This document shows positions 1 to 6,455 of a stretch of 8,877 nt of DNA, in pieces. Position 1 is the first letter of the stretch. Every line of letters starts with the position of its first letter. The stretch covers positions 1-8,877 of the forward strand of contig JAOTWK010000119.1 in the NCBI GenBank assembly GCA_029862935.1, in the 5' to 3' direction. The notes under the pieces were generated by a model. That model was not told the DNA's origin, ran no database searches, and saw only the letters and a program-made list of their open reading frames with translations. Both the position numbers and the translations under genes were made by a program. The DNA is from Gemmatimonadota bacterium. Lineage in GTDB: Bacteria > Gemmatimonadota > Gemmatimonadetes > Gemmatimonadales > GWC2-71-9.

Positions 1-43
1 ATAAAATCTTGAGTGGGTGAGGGTCCCGGTACCCCCCGCGGCC

Positions 44-337
44 TTATGCCACCCTGAAGATCTCGCGCTTTCCGCCGGTCACGTGTTCGGTGTATCCACT
101 CATCGCTTTCCCGAGGCCAGGGTTCTTGGTGCGCCCCTCGAGAATGTCGAAGTAGGTGCTCACCGAATCCACCTCCATCTCCATTGCGATGGTCCACGTG
201 GTGGCGACGGCGTCTGCCAACACGCGAAGGTTCTTGGGCCCCATGGCCTCGAAATGTGGGATTGCGGCTTTGAGCTTTTCGATCAGCTGCTGGCCCTGGC
301 CGGGTTTCGCGTACATGGTGTTGCGGATGACGTACAT
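44..337 (-). CDS. Small dimeric alpha/beta-barrel-like protein, function unknown
   Basis: This 97-residue cytoplasmic protein has no signal peptide and no membrane segment. The layout looks like a ferredoxin-like dimeric alpha/beta barrel (ABM/NIPSNAP style): a first strand at about residues 1-9 (MYVIRNTMY), a 'KPGQGQQL' turn leading into an amphipathic helix (13-32), a strand with LRVL (37-40), a strand at 46-56 (TTWTIAMEMEV), a helix (57-68) and a C-terminal REIFRV strand. Some members of this fold are monooxygenases and others have no known activity; no catalytic residue can be assigned here. The ATG is preceded by GGAGGA with a 5-base gap, which supports the start. It lies 57 bases downstream of the Nudix gene on the same strand, so co-transcription is possible. 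Family placement is inferred from the pattern only. Confidence 0.75.
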   Translation of the reverse strand: MYVIRNTMYAKPGQGQQLIEKLKAAIPHFEAMGPKNLRVLADAVATTWTIAMEMEVDSVSTYFDILEGRTKNPGLGKAMSGYTEHVTGGKREIFRVA

Positions 338-394
338 CGTGGTCCTCCATGAGGATTCGCGAGAGACAGTTGGCGAGTGGGACGACGCTTCTGC

Positions 395-964
395 CTATTC
401 GCCTTGCCTCAACAGTGGCCTGAGGTCGAACAAGTACATGAGTCCCGTGAACGCCAGTGAATGTCGGAATCGGCCCGCGGCGATCTCTTGCCGGATCTCG
501 TCCAAGCTCAGCTCGCTCACCGCCACGTCTTCACCCTTGTCAGGCTCCGGCGCCGACTGCAGCACGGCGTTTCTCGCGACCCAATGATGACATCGATTGT
601 CGAGGAACGCCGGATTGGGCTCCACATACCCGAGGTATTCCCAGTCATCACTGACATACCCCGTCTCTTCTTTCAGCTCGCGAACAGATGCTTCCCGTGA
701 CGTCTCGCCCGCTTCGACAATTCCTGCCGGGATCTCGGTTGTCGTCTGCCCTGTGCCGAAGCGATGTTGATGGACCACGACCACTTTCTCCTCCGGGGTC
801 AGCGCCACGACATTCGTCCAATCCGAAGATTCGAGCACGGTGGCTTTCACCGTATGCGCATTCCGTGGGTTCTTCAGCCAGTCAAACCGGACCCGAAATA
901 ACTTCAAGTCAGGTCCCGACGTGGTTCGGAGACACTTCCAGGCAGTCTGCTTGCTATCACTCAC
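395..964 (-). CDS. Nudix hydrolase, ADP-ribose pyrophosphatase type
   Basis: A cytoplasmic 189-residue enzyme expected to hydrolyse a nucleoside diphosphate linked to another moiety, probably ADP-ribose or a nucleotide sugar, using a divalent metal. The Nudix box is complete at residues 81-103: G81, E87, R95-E96, E99-E100 and G102 fit GX5EX7REUXEEXGU exactly. A proline 16 residues past the last box glycine (P118, in PNPAF) is the mark associated with ADP-ribose pyrophosphatases. Length is normal for that group. I chose the GTG at 964 because GGGAG lies 7 bases upstream and the residues after it (SDSKQTAWKCL) look like a usual N terminus. The frame stays open to 1330, but that extension is Arg/Pro/Ser-rich low-quality sequence antisense to the start of the transporter. 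The exact substrate cannot be read from sequence. Confidence 0.9.
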   Translation of the reverse strand: MSDSKQTAWKCLRTTSGPDLKLFRVRFDWLKNPRNAHTVKATVLESSDWTNVVALTPEEKVVVVHQHRFGTGQTTTEIPAGIVEAGETSREASVRELKEETGYVSDDWEYLGYVEPNPAFLDNRCHHWVARNAVLQSAPEPDKGEDVAVSELSLDEIRQEIAAGRFRHSLAFTGLMYLFDLRPLLRQGE

Positions 965-1080
965 GAGTCTTCTCCCACGTGCTGCAGTTGGTGGAACAGT
1001 ATGGCCGCGATTGTGCGTACGGTAGGATGCCCGACTGGGTTGAGCGAGCGGTCGCTTCGCGACAGGGGATGCGCTGGAAG

Positions 1081-1142
1081 GGCGATGAAGGCGATGGGAA
1101 GGCGATACCGCCGCGCTGCCGCTATCGCGGCGGCGATGAAGG
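1081..1142. repeat. Iterated GGCGAT units flanking a perfect 8-bp hairpin
   Basis: GGCGAT occurs at 1081, 1090, 1101 and 1132. Between the last two copies is CCGCCGCG (1108-1115), a 10-base loop and CGCGGCGG (1126-1133), a perfect inverted repeat. The element lies in the 287-base divergent gap between the Nudix gene and the transporter gene, so it could act in regulating either; that is inference. The rest of the gap (965-1251) shows no convincing gene or strong promoter on either strand. Confidence 0.4.
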
Positions 1143-1251
1143 GCAATGCCTCGCTTTCCCGACGCCGTTGACGCAATTTGGGGTGCGTTCGCCGCTGGTA
1201 GGCGGTCCAGACGGTCGCGTTCGGTCGACGTCTCAACCCTGGGATAACTGA

Positions 1252-3597
1252 ATGGCACACGTCTCACACAAGCTCTCCAATGCGTTCCAGGGTGCGCTTG
1301 CCGGCGGCGGTGATCCGGCGACGTCGCCACTCTACGTCTTTGGGCCGTTTCTCCGTCTGATCGTCGTCGGCGGCGTGGCGCAGGTGACGTTCGGCGCCAG
1401 CGTGTGGTTGGTAGTGTTCACGGTGTTCATGGTCTCGACCATGTACCGACTGGTCATGCGGTGGGTAGTGGACGGTAGCGGTGGGAGTGGGTTGAGCGAA
1501 GAGGAGTTTGGGAGCTGGGCGGTGAAGGTGAATGCCGGGATCACCTTCGTCGAGTATACGCTGACGTTTCTCGTCAGCATCGCTGCCCTCGTGACGTTTG
1601 TGGCGGATCGATACCCGGCGCTCAACGATACGGTCATTGGCGTCCAGTATCGGACGCTGGTCGCCATTGGGATCACGATCGCGACGGGGTGGGTCGTGAA
1701 CCGCGGCCCCAAAGCCGCAGCCGTGGCGTTTGGACCGGCTACGCTTGCCGTGTTGGCCCTTCTGTGGACGATGGTCGTCGCCACCATCTGGAAACAGGGC
1801 TTCCACCTGCCGACGCTCGACTTCCGGGCATTCGGGCCCGAGTACTTGGGTTTCACGCTCGGTGGGTTTGCACGGATTCTCGCTCTCATGACGGGGATCG
1901 AGATCTTTGCCAACCTCGTGGCTGCCTACTCGGGAACGAACGCCCAAAAGAGCCGGAAGGCGTTTGGCAGTCTCGTCATCATCATGGGGACCACGTGTGT
2001 CACGATGCTGGTGGTCGGACCCGCGATCCTTTCGTTGTCGGACCCCACGAACGAACACATGTCGGTCTTCACGCAGACGATGGACGCGTTGCTTCCCGCG
2101 CCCTTGCCGTACATCGGGACGCTGATCGGTGTCGTCGTGTTGGGCTCGGCGGCGGCCGCGAGTGCGCAGGGGCTGCAGAACTTGGCGCTGGGGCTGCGCT
2201 TCCGGCAGTACATCCCGGCCACGTTCGGGATTCGCAATCGATTCGACGTCGCGGACAAGCCCGTGTGGCTGGAAGTGTTCATTGTGTGCGTCTGCTATGT
2301 GGCGTTTGGCACGAGCGAGGAGACGTACTTGGCGATCTATGCGGCCGGCGTGTTCATCCTGCTGAGCATGACCGGCTGGGCAGCTGCGAAGCGGTTGGTG
2401 CGTCAATTGCGCGAAGCTTTCTCTGCAGCGGGGCTGGCGACACTGGCAGGGACCGTGATCGCCGCATTTCTCACGACGATCGCAACCGGGATCATTTTCT
2501 ACGAGCGGTTCTTCGAGGGCGCGTGGACGTATCTCCTCTTCCTTCCAGCGTTGTATGCAGTGTTCACGTATTACCGCGCTCGGCTCGGGAAGCCGCTGCC
2601 GTTGGACGAGCACCTTGGGCGTTTCTTTGTCGGCCAATACCTGCTGCCCTATCAACGGCAGGCGCGACCGGCGGACGAGATCGAGTTTGACGATATCGTG
2701 GTGCCGTTGGACGGCTCGTCGTTTGCCGAAGACGCGATCCCGCTTGCCGAAGTGCTCGCGCACACCGGGCGGGGGCGCATCGAACTCGTCTCGGTCGTCC
2801 GAAGCGAGAGCGACCGCAAGAAGCCCGACGAATCTGAATCGGAACCCAAGAGCGCGCCTGAACTCGAGCGCTACCTTGCCCAGCTCGCGTGGTCGCTCGC
2901 AAAAGGGGGCGTGGAAGTCCACTACACGGTCAGGGCGGGCGACGTGCCGGAGACGATCGATCGGGTGGTCCGCGACGTACGGGCGGATCTCATCGTCATG
3001 TGCACCCACGGGCGTACGGGTGTGGAGCGAATGGTGGCCCGCAGCACGTCGCACTACCTGATCAAGCTCAGCGACCAGCCCATTCTCGTCGTGCGACCTA
3101 CCGAAGAATGGACGAGTCGGACGTCGCGGTTCAGTCGCTTGCTCGTCACGTTGGACGGGTCGGAGAGTGCCGAAACCGTGTTGCCCTATGTGAGAGCCAT
3201 GGCACGAACGTTTGACAGTGAAATCGTGCTGGTGGCCGTTCCCGAGTCCGAAGCCGAGCAGATCCAACTCGAGCAGTACCTCAACAGTGTGGTCCAGGCG
3301 CTTCGCGCTCAGGGGTTCAAGGCGAAAGGGATCGTCACCGGGTCTGGGGCCGCGCGAACGATCCTGGCGGTGAGTAGAGAGGAGAATGTCGATCTCCTCA
3401 TGATTGCGACGCGGGGGCGTGGTGGTCTTGCGACGCTCGAGGGGGTAGGCAGCGTCACCGAACGGGTCGTCGAATCGACGCACTGCCCGGTGTTCTTGGC
3501 ACCGGTCCGTCCGCGGGTGACCAGAGCCGTCACCGCGGTAGGGGGTGAAGACGTAACGGCGTTGTCAGCCGGTCGGGGTGCGAGAGGCGGGCAGTGA
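1252..3597 (+). CDS. APC-superfamily permease with two C-terminal universal stress protein domains
   Basis: A 781-residue inner-membrane transporter. About 12 hydrophobic segments can be placed between residues 26 and 441, matching an APC/LeuT-type core. The first helix carries GDPATSPLYVF (20-30), close to the GDxGTSPLY motif of KUP potassium transporters. Two cytoplasmic USP domains follow, at about 479-617 and 627-753, each opening with a typical strand and acidic loop (VVPLDGSS and LVTLDGSES). The glycine-rich ATP loops are THGRTG (585-590) and RGRGG (721-725); both are imperfect. The link between them and the membrane core includes an amphipathic stretch at 442-478. An in-frame TGA directly precedes the ATG, so this is the earliest start; the SD is weak (GGGA, 7 bases away). 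The substrate could be an amino acid or a cation; KimA-type K+ importers also join an APC-fold core to a USP-like domain. The USP domains probably tune activity by binding a nucleotide. Domain calls are firm, the substrate is not. Confidence 0.9.
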   Translation: MAHVSHKLSNAFQGALAGGGDPATSPLYVFGPFLRLIVVGGVAQVTFGASVWLVVFTVFMVSTMYRLVMRWVVDGSGGSGLSEEEFGSWAVKVNAGITFVEYTLTFLVSIAALVTFVADRYPALNDTVIGVQYRTLVAIGITIATGWVVNRGPKAAAVAFGPATLAVLALLWTMVVATIWKQGFHLPTLDFRAFGPEYLGFTLGGFARILALMTGIEIFANLVAAYSGTNAQKSRKAFGSLVIIMGTTCVTMLVVGPAILSLSDPTNEHMSVFTQTMDALLPAPLPYIGTLIGVVVLGSAAAASAQGLQNLALGLRFRQYIPATFGIRNRFDVADKPVWLEVFIVCVCYVAFGTSEETYLAIYAAGVFILLSMTGWAAAKRLVRQLREAFSAAGLATLAGTVIAAFLTTIATGIIFYERFFEGAWTYLLFLPALYAVFTYYRARLGKPLPLDEHLGRFFVGQYLLPYQRQARPADEIEFDDIVVPLDGSSFAEDAIPLAEVLAHTGRGRIELVSVVRSESDRKKPDESESEPKSAPELERYLAQLAWSLAKGGVEVHYTVRAGDVPETIDRVVRDVRADLIVMCTHGRTGVERMVARSTSHYLIKLSDQPILVVRPTEEWTSRTSRFSRLLVTLDGSESAETVLPYVRAMARTFDSEIVLVAVPESEAEQIQLEQYLNSVVQALRAQGFKAKGIVTGSGAARTILAVSREENVDLLMIATRGRGGLATLEGVGSVTERVVESTHCPVFLAPVRPRVTRAVTAVGGEDVTALSAGRGARGGQ

Positions 3598-3619
3598 CGG
3601 AATAGGAGGACTGCTCGCG

Positions 3620-3721
3620 ATGGATTGCGGCCACGGAAGCGGCGCGCCGGTTGGCCCGTCGCCCGGAGCTGAACCGCAGCGTGTTATGCTGTTGACGCGT
3701 CCAATGTGTGGACGCCTATGA
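3620..3721 (+). CDS. Possible 33-codon small ORF
   Basis: A perfect AGGAGG (3604-3609) stands 22 bases after the transporter's start of non-coding sequence and 10 bases before an ATG that opens a 33-residue frame beginning MDCGHGSGAPVGPSPG and ending at TGA. No domain, signal peptide or membrane segment is visible, and the Gly/Pro-rich composition is not typical of a folded protein. The spacing is slightly long for efficient initiation. It could be translated as the last cistron of the transporter mRNA, could be a leader peptide, or the SD may be chance. Its 3' end overlaps the promoter-like element of the next gene. Confidence 0.2.
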   Translation: MDCGHGSGAPVGPSPGAEPQRVMLLTRPMCGRL

Positions 3722-3722
3722 C
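3692..3722 (+). promoter_or_regulatory. Candidate promoter with internal inverted repeat
   Basis: TTGACG (3692-3697) resembles a -35 box and TATGAC (3717-3722) a -10 box, 19 bases apart (18 if CTATGA is used), 40 bases before the DUF5661-type start. Between them GCGTCC (3697-3702) and GGACGC (3710-3715) form a perfect inverted repeat with a 7-base spacer. A repressor dimer or a mercury-repressor-type activator acting on a long spacer would fit this geometry, but no regulator gene is present in the window. Confidence 0.3.
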
Positions 3723-3761
3723 ACGCGGACCTGCATTCCCTCAGACACGAGAGCAGAGACC

Positions 3762-4049
3762 ATGTCAGCCAACAAGCAGTTCACGACCGAAGAGGCCCGC
3801 ACTCTCGGTGATCGCATCGGCGTCGACTGGACCGTGGTGCCACTCGGCGAGTTCCGCAGCGGACTCAGCGTCGAACTCGAGCATGGCGCCCGTGATCCGC
3901 AAACCAATGTGACCGACGACGATCTCGTCGTGACGGCCAAGATCGCGTTGGCGCACCTCAAGGAATTCCCCGACTACTACACGCGCCTAGCCAAAATGGA
4001 GGCCGAAGCAAAGGAGTTCTGGGCCACGAAGCGCGGATCAACTGCGTGA
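3762..4049 (+). CDS. DUF5661-like protein, function unknown
   Basis: A 95-residue soluble protein with no export signal. The pattern matches what I know of the DUF5661 family: an N-terminal FTTEEARTLGDRIGVDW segment (7-23), then FRSGLSVELEHG (31-42) and RDPQTNVTDDD (44-54), and a C-terminal helix with AHLKEFPDYYTRLAKME (64-80). The dense His/Glu/Asp/Tyr pattern in the two conserved blocks is characteristic, but no biochemical role is established to my knowledge. I chose the ATG at 3762 over the in-frame ATG at 3708 because the homology-like part starts just after it and the extra 18 residues look unstructured; the SD (GAG within gagagcagag) is poor. The gene converges on the ChaN-like gene with only 10 bases between stop codons, with no obvious terminator in that gap. 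Confidence 0.75.
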   Translation: MSANKQFTTEEARTLGDRIGVDWTVVPLGEFRSGLSVELEHGARDPQTNVTDDDLVVTAKIALAHLKEFPDYYTRLAKMEAEAKEFWATKRGSTA

Positions 4050-4059
4050 CCCTCGACCG

Positions 4060-5121
4060 TCACCCCGGCAACTCCGCCAGATACTTCCGACACTCGATCT
4101 CCTCGAGCGTGCGTGACTCGTCCGTCTGAATGACGAAATCACCCCACTGACCGGTCGGGGCCGGCTCGAACCTCTCGATGTCTTCCACCGGGCGCAGCAT
4201 GACGATCAGACGCGACGTCCCGGGCCGGTATGCCTCGAGATGCTCCGGTGTGCCGGTGCCCCGCGCGACGTGGAACCCGCCCACCATGTGTAGCACGAGG
4301 GCGTCCGGGTGCTGCGCCAGGAACTCCGAGATCGAGTGGGCCATGGTCGCATCCCACAGGGCCTGGCTGTGCAGTTGGTTGCCCATCGTGTCGTGCGAGC
4401 CTACGGGTGCGCGTGCCTGCACCGGCGCCTCCCCTTCTGCGGGCTCGGGGATCGGCAGGCCGCACTTCGTTCCCTCTTCCTCCATCACCTCCATGATGAC
4501 TTGGATCCACTGGTTCCGGTATTCCTCGGACGGCTGTCCGTAGGGAAGGGGAGCGAGGCTCGCGAGCGCGCCGGGGCTCAAGTCGTTGAGCGACTCGCGT
4601 CCGTTCTGTGTCACCCGGGTGGCGTAGCGTCGCGGGGCGTTCGCGGCGATCACCGACAGGGCGTGCTCTTTGGAAAACTCGATCAGGGGGCGATAGTCGG
4701 TCTCGTATCGGGGCCACGGCCGGCTGTCACTGCGAAACGACGTCTCAGTAATCAGTCCGGCCAGGTACTCGTCGAGGATCGGCTGCACGTCGCGCTGGAA
4801 GAACTCGAGCGACAGCGCGACCGAGCGCGCATCGTCGCTCGACCCCGGGGCGCCGTAGGCCTCGAATGCAGCTTTGAGCAGCTCGGCCTCGAGCATGTGG
4901 CCGGTCGGGTCGTCGTGTGTCTCGCCGATGAACACGACCTGGTGCCGTCCCATCTCGGCGATGATGTCGTCGATCGATGCAGACGCTCCAGCACCGGTGA
5001 ACACACGGTATTCACCCGCCACGTAGGCGCTGTCCAGTTCCGGAGAAGCGTCCTGGGCGTGCGCCCCTACGGCGATCATCAGCACGAGCGACAGGGTCGC
5101 AAGAACAGTCTTGTTATGCAT
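4060..5121 (-). CDS. ChaN-family exported protein (haem/cofactor-binding fold)
   Basis: A 353-residue exported protein. Residues 1-22 form a Sec signal peptide (charged start, hydrophobic LATLSLVLMIAVGA, cleavage after AHA). The mature part shows the ChaN/Cofac_haem_bdg family blocks in order: VVFIGETHDD (62-71), LSLEFFQRDVQPILDEYLAG (103-122), DYRPLIEFSKEHALSVIAANAPRRYA (142-167) and HMVGGFHVARG (278-288). Characterised ChaN of Campylobacter is an iron-regulated lipoprotein that binds haem, so haem or metal handling in the periplasm is the best guess. This one has no lipobox and should be soluble after cleavage. Between residues about 213 and 250 there is an acidic, proline-rich insert with C220; the only other cysteine is C344 in the tail, so a disulfide is possible. 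There is no SD before the ATG; see the promoter entry upstream. Ligand unproven. Confidence 0.88.
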   Translation of the reverse strand: MHNKTVLATLSLVLMIAVGAHAQDASPELDSAYVAGEYRVFTGAGASASIDDIIAEMGRHQVVFIGETHDDPTGHMLEAELLKAAFEAYGAPGSSDDARSVALSLEFFQRDVQPILDEYLAGLITETSFRSDSRPWPRYETDYRPLIEFSKEHALSVIAANAPRRYATRVTQNGRESLNDLSPGALASLAPLPYGQPSEEYRNQWIQVIMEVMEEEGTKCGLPIPEPAEGEAPVQARAPVGSHDTMGNQLHSQALWDATMAHSISEFLAQHPDALVLHMVGGFHVARGTGTPEHLEAYRPGTSRLIVMLRPVEDIERFEPAPTGQWGDFVIQTDESRTLEEIECRKYLAELPG

Positions 5122-5128
5122 GGCGCGG

Positions 5129-5157
5129 ATGATATCACGGTGATCGGGGGGTCGGAA
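5129..5157 (-). promoter_or_regulatory. Candidate promoter giving a leaderless ChaN-like mRNA
   Basis: On the minus strand TATCAT (5134-5129) matches a -10 box at five of six positions, with TTCCGA (5157-5152) 17 bases upstream as a weak -35. Only 7 bases separate the -10 box from the ATG at 5121, so the expected transcription start falls at or next to the start codon. The lack of any SD before this ATG agrees with leaderless translation. Confidence 0.35.
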
Positions 5158-5199
5158 GGTCGAGTGGCCGCGGCTCAGCCGGCGGTTGGGGGCTCGGAC

Positions 5200-5496
5200 C
5201 TACCGACCTCTCCCGCGCTTCGCCACCACGAAGCGCTGCCCGCGCGCCGCTGGGCAGTTGACCTTGGCGCTCACACCATCCGCTGTCGCCTCTGCCACGA
5301 ACCGCTCACACATCTCACGATCGCGGAAGTGCATTGCGAACAGCTCTGTCACAGCAAACTCGCCGGCGAGGTGAACGGCCCGCGCCACGTGCGGCCAGTC
5401 GCGGCCCGGAAGCCCCGCCTGTCTCATGAGAAACAGTAGCGGAGTTGTCGGAATGCCGTTGGTATAGCGCAGTGCTCTCACCATGTCTCGCGGCAA
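5200..5496 (-). CDS. Hypothetical small protein
   Basis: A 98-residue soluble protein that I do not recognise. The frame looks coding: about 73% of codons end in G or C, and the C-terminal half (47-91) reads as a strand-helix-strand unit, TELFAMHFRD, REMCERFVAEATADG, then SAKVN and QRFVVAKR, faintly like the small alpha/beta domain of RraB-type proteins. That resemblance is weak. A stop directly precedes the TTG at 5496; the SD-like GAGGAG (5514-5509) is 12 bases upstream of it, and an ATG at 5484 is an alternative. A different frame has a GTG at better spacing (5500), but its product is low-complexity and unconvincing. The gene lies 78 bases upstream of the ChaN-like gene on the same strand and is divergent from the 5661 gene. 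Confidence 0.45.
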   Translation of the reverse strand: MPRDMVRALRYTNGIPTTPLLFLMRQAGLPGRDWPHVARAVHLAGEFAVTELFAMHFRDREMCERFVAEATADGVSAKVNCPAARGQRFVVAKRGRGR

Positions 5497-5660
5497 TCAC
5501 GACCAATGCTCCTCTATTTCTCCTAGGACACAGCCCGTAGGTTTGGCCATCCCAGCATTCGGTCAAGAGGCGTGCGAGACGCTTGCGCGAGAATGTCAGC
5601 GGACGGTCAGCAAGGACAATCGCCGCACGCCTAACCCTGCAGCTCTAATAAGGGGACTTT

Positions 5661-6341
5661 ATGCCTGTCTGGTTCATGACGCGTGGTCGCCGTGCTCGTA
5701 CGTCTGCCCAGCATGGCCAACGCGGGGCCATGCATGTGCTCGCCGCTCTGGTACTGGGACTTGCGCTGCTCGGTGGGCAATGTGGATCGGCGGATCGCTC
5801 CGAGGCAGCGAGTTCGGTCGCTGACGCCCAGACCATGGTGACCAGCGCGTCGAGGGACGACGGGGGAGCATCGGAGGGCTGCCTCCCGGACGGCAGCGAG
5901 TTCGTGCAGGTCGCGCTATCAGGCGTTGTGCAGTACAACATCGAGTGGCGCAGCGGTGACATGGAATGTGGCGGCTTCGGCAACACCGTGCATTTCGGTG
6001 GCGTGCCTGCGGGAGCCAGCTCCCAGGTCGACCTGATCTTTGAGATCGAGGTCGCGGAGGGCGCGACGGGCACCGTCCTGCCGGCCCGCGTCCAGATCAC
6101 GGACCGCGCGTCAGGGCGCGTCTTCCAAACGTGGGAGGCTGGTGGGTGCACTGCCAGCGTGACTGAGCACACCCTCCTCGACGAAAACCCCGCGTTCCGG
6201 ACCTACAAGGTGGTCGCGAACGGATCGTGCACAAAGACGTCGCGGCAGTATTCCCCCGGGCCCGGCGCCGGCGTCGCCGAAATCACGGTCGGCAACTGGC
6301 AGATCGTTGGGGTTGGCCAACGTCAGGGACCGCGCATGTGA
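5661..6341 (+). CDS. Secreted or membrane-anchored protein, unknown family, four mature cysteines
   Basis: A 226-residue protein that I do not recognise. It begins with a long positively charged segment (RGRRAR at 8-13) and a hydrophobic stretch (MHVLAALVLGLALLGGQC, 24-41), so it is exported. C41 follows GGQ, which is a poor lipobox, so it may be either cleaved and free or lipid-modified. After a Ser/Ala-rich linker (42-72) comes a mainly beta-strand domain (about 74-219) with four cysteines, C74, C103, C163 and C190, enough for two disulfides in the periplasm or outside the cell. The ATG at 5661 has a good SD (AGGGG, 5 bases upstream); an internal ATG at 5730 would give a shorter signal peptide but lacks a better SD. 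Upstream gap 5497-5660 holds no other gene. Function unknown. Confidence 0.75.
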   Translation: MPVWFMTRGRRARTSAQHGQRGAMHVLAALVLGLALLGGQCGSADRSEAASSVADAQTMVTSASRDDGGASEGCLPDGSEFVQVALSGVVQYNIEWRSGDMECGGFGNTVHFGGVPAGASSQVDLIFEIEVAEGATGTVLPARVQITDRASGRVFQTWEAGGCTASVTEHTLLDENPAFRTYKVVANGSCTKTSRQYSPGPGAGVAEITVGNWQIVGVGQRQGPRM

Positions 6342-6455
6342 GCGGTAATGGGCGATGAGGGGCGATGTGGGGGCAAGACGGTCCACGACGGCCGTTGAGG
6401 GCGTCACGCGTTCAGTACTCGCGTACCGTCGGCCCGGCGTGTCCCACCGGTAGGC

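Noticed and set aside
1..43. A GGGT/ACCC weak stem after the stop of the 44-337 gene, followed on the minus strand by AAGATTTTAT.
   Set aside because: The stem is only 4 bp and the window ends there, so a terminator cannot be supported.
965..1330. N-terminal extension of the Nudix frame upstream of 964.
   Set aside because: The extension is low-complexity, overlaps the start of the transporter in antisense, and the GTG at 964 has a proper SD.
1689..2690. A 333-codon plus-strand frame inside the transporter gene.
   Set aside because: It is a shifted frame of the transporter with Arg/Gly/His-rich product and no recognisable domain.
1264..3483. A 739-codon open frame on the minus strand, opposite the transporter gene.
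   Set aside because: Its product is Arg/His/Asp-rich with no domain-like pattern, while the plus strand encodes clear membrane helices and USP domains. Long antisense frames are common opposite GC-rich genes.
5315..5500. Minus-strand frame starting at GTG 5500, with ideal spacing from GAGGAG.
   Set aside because: The product is Arg/Ser/Ala-rich without secondary-structure pattern; the overlapping frame at 5496-5200 looks far more protein-like.
5629..5635. GCCTAAC, which matches one end of an integron attC site, before the plus-strand gene at 5661.
   Set aside because: No matching GTTRRRY partner is found at the right distance, and the flanking genes face in different directions, unlike a cassette array.
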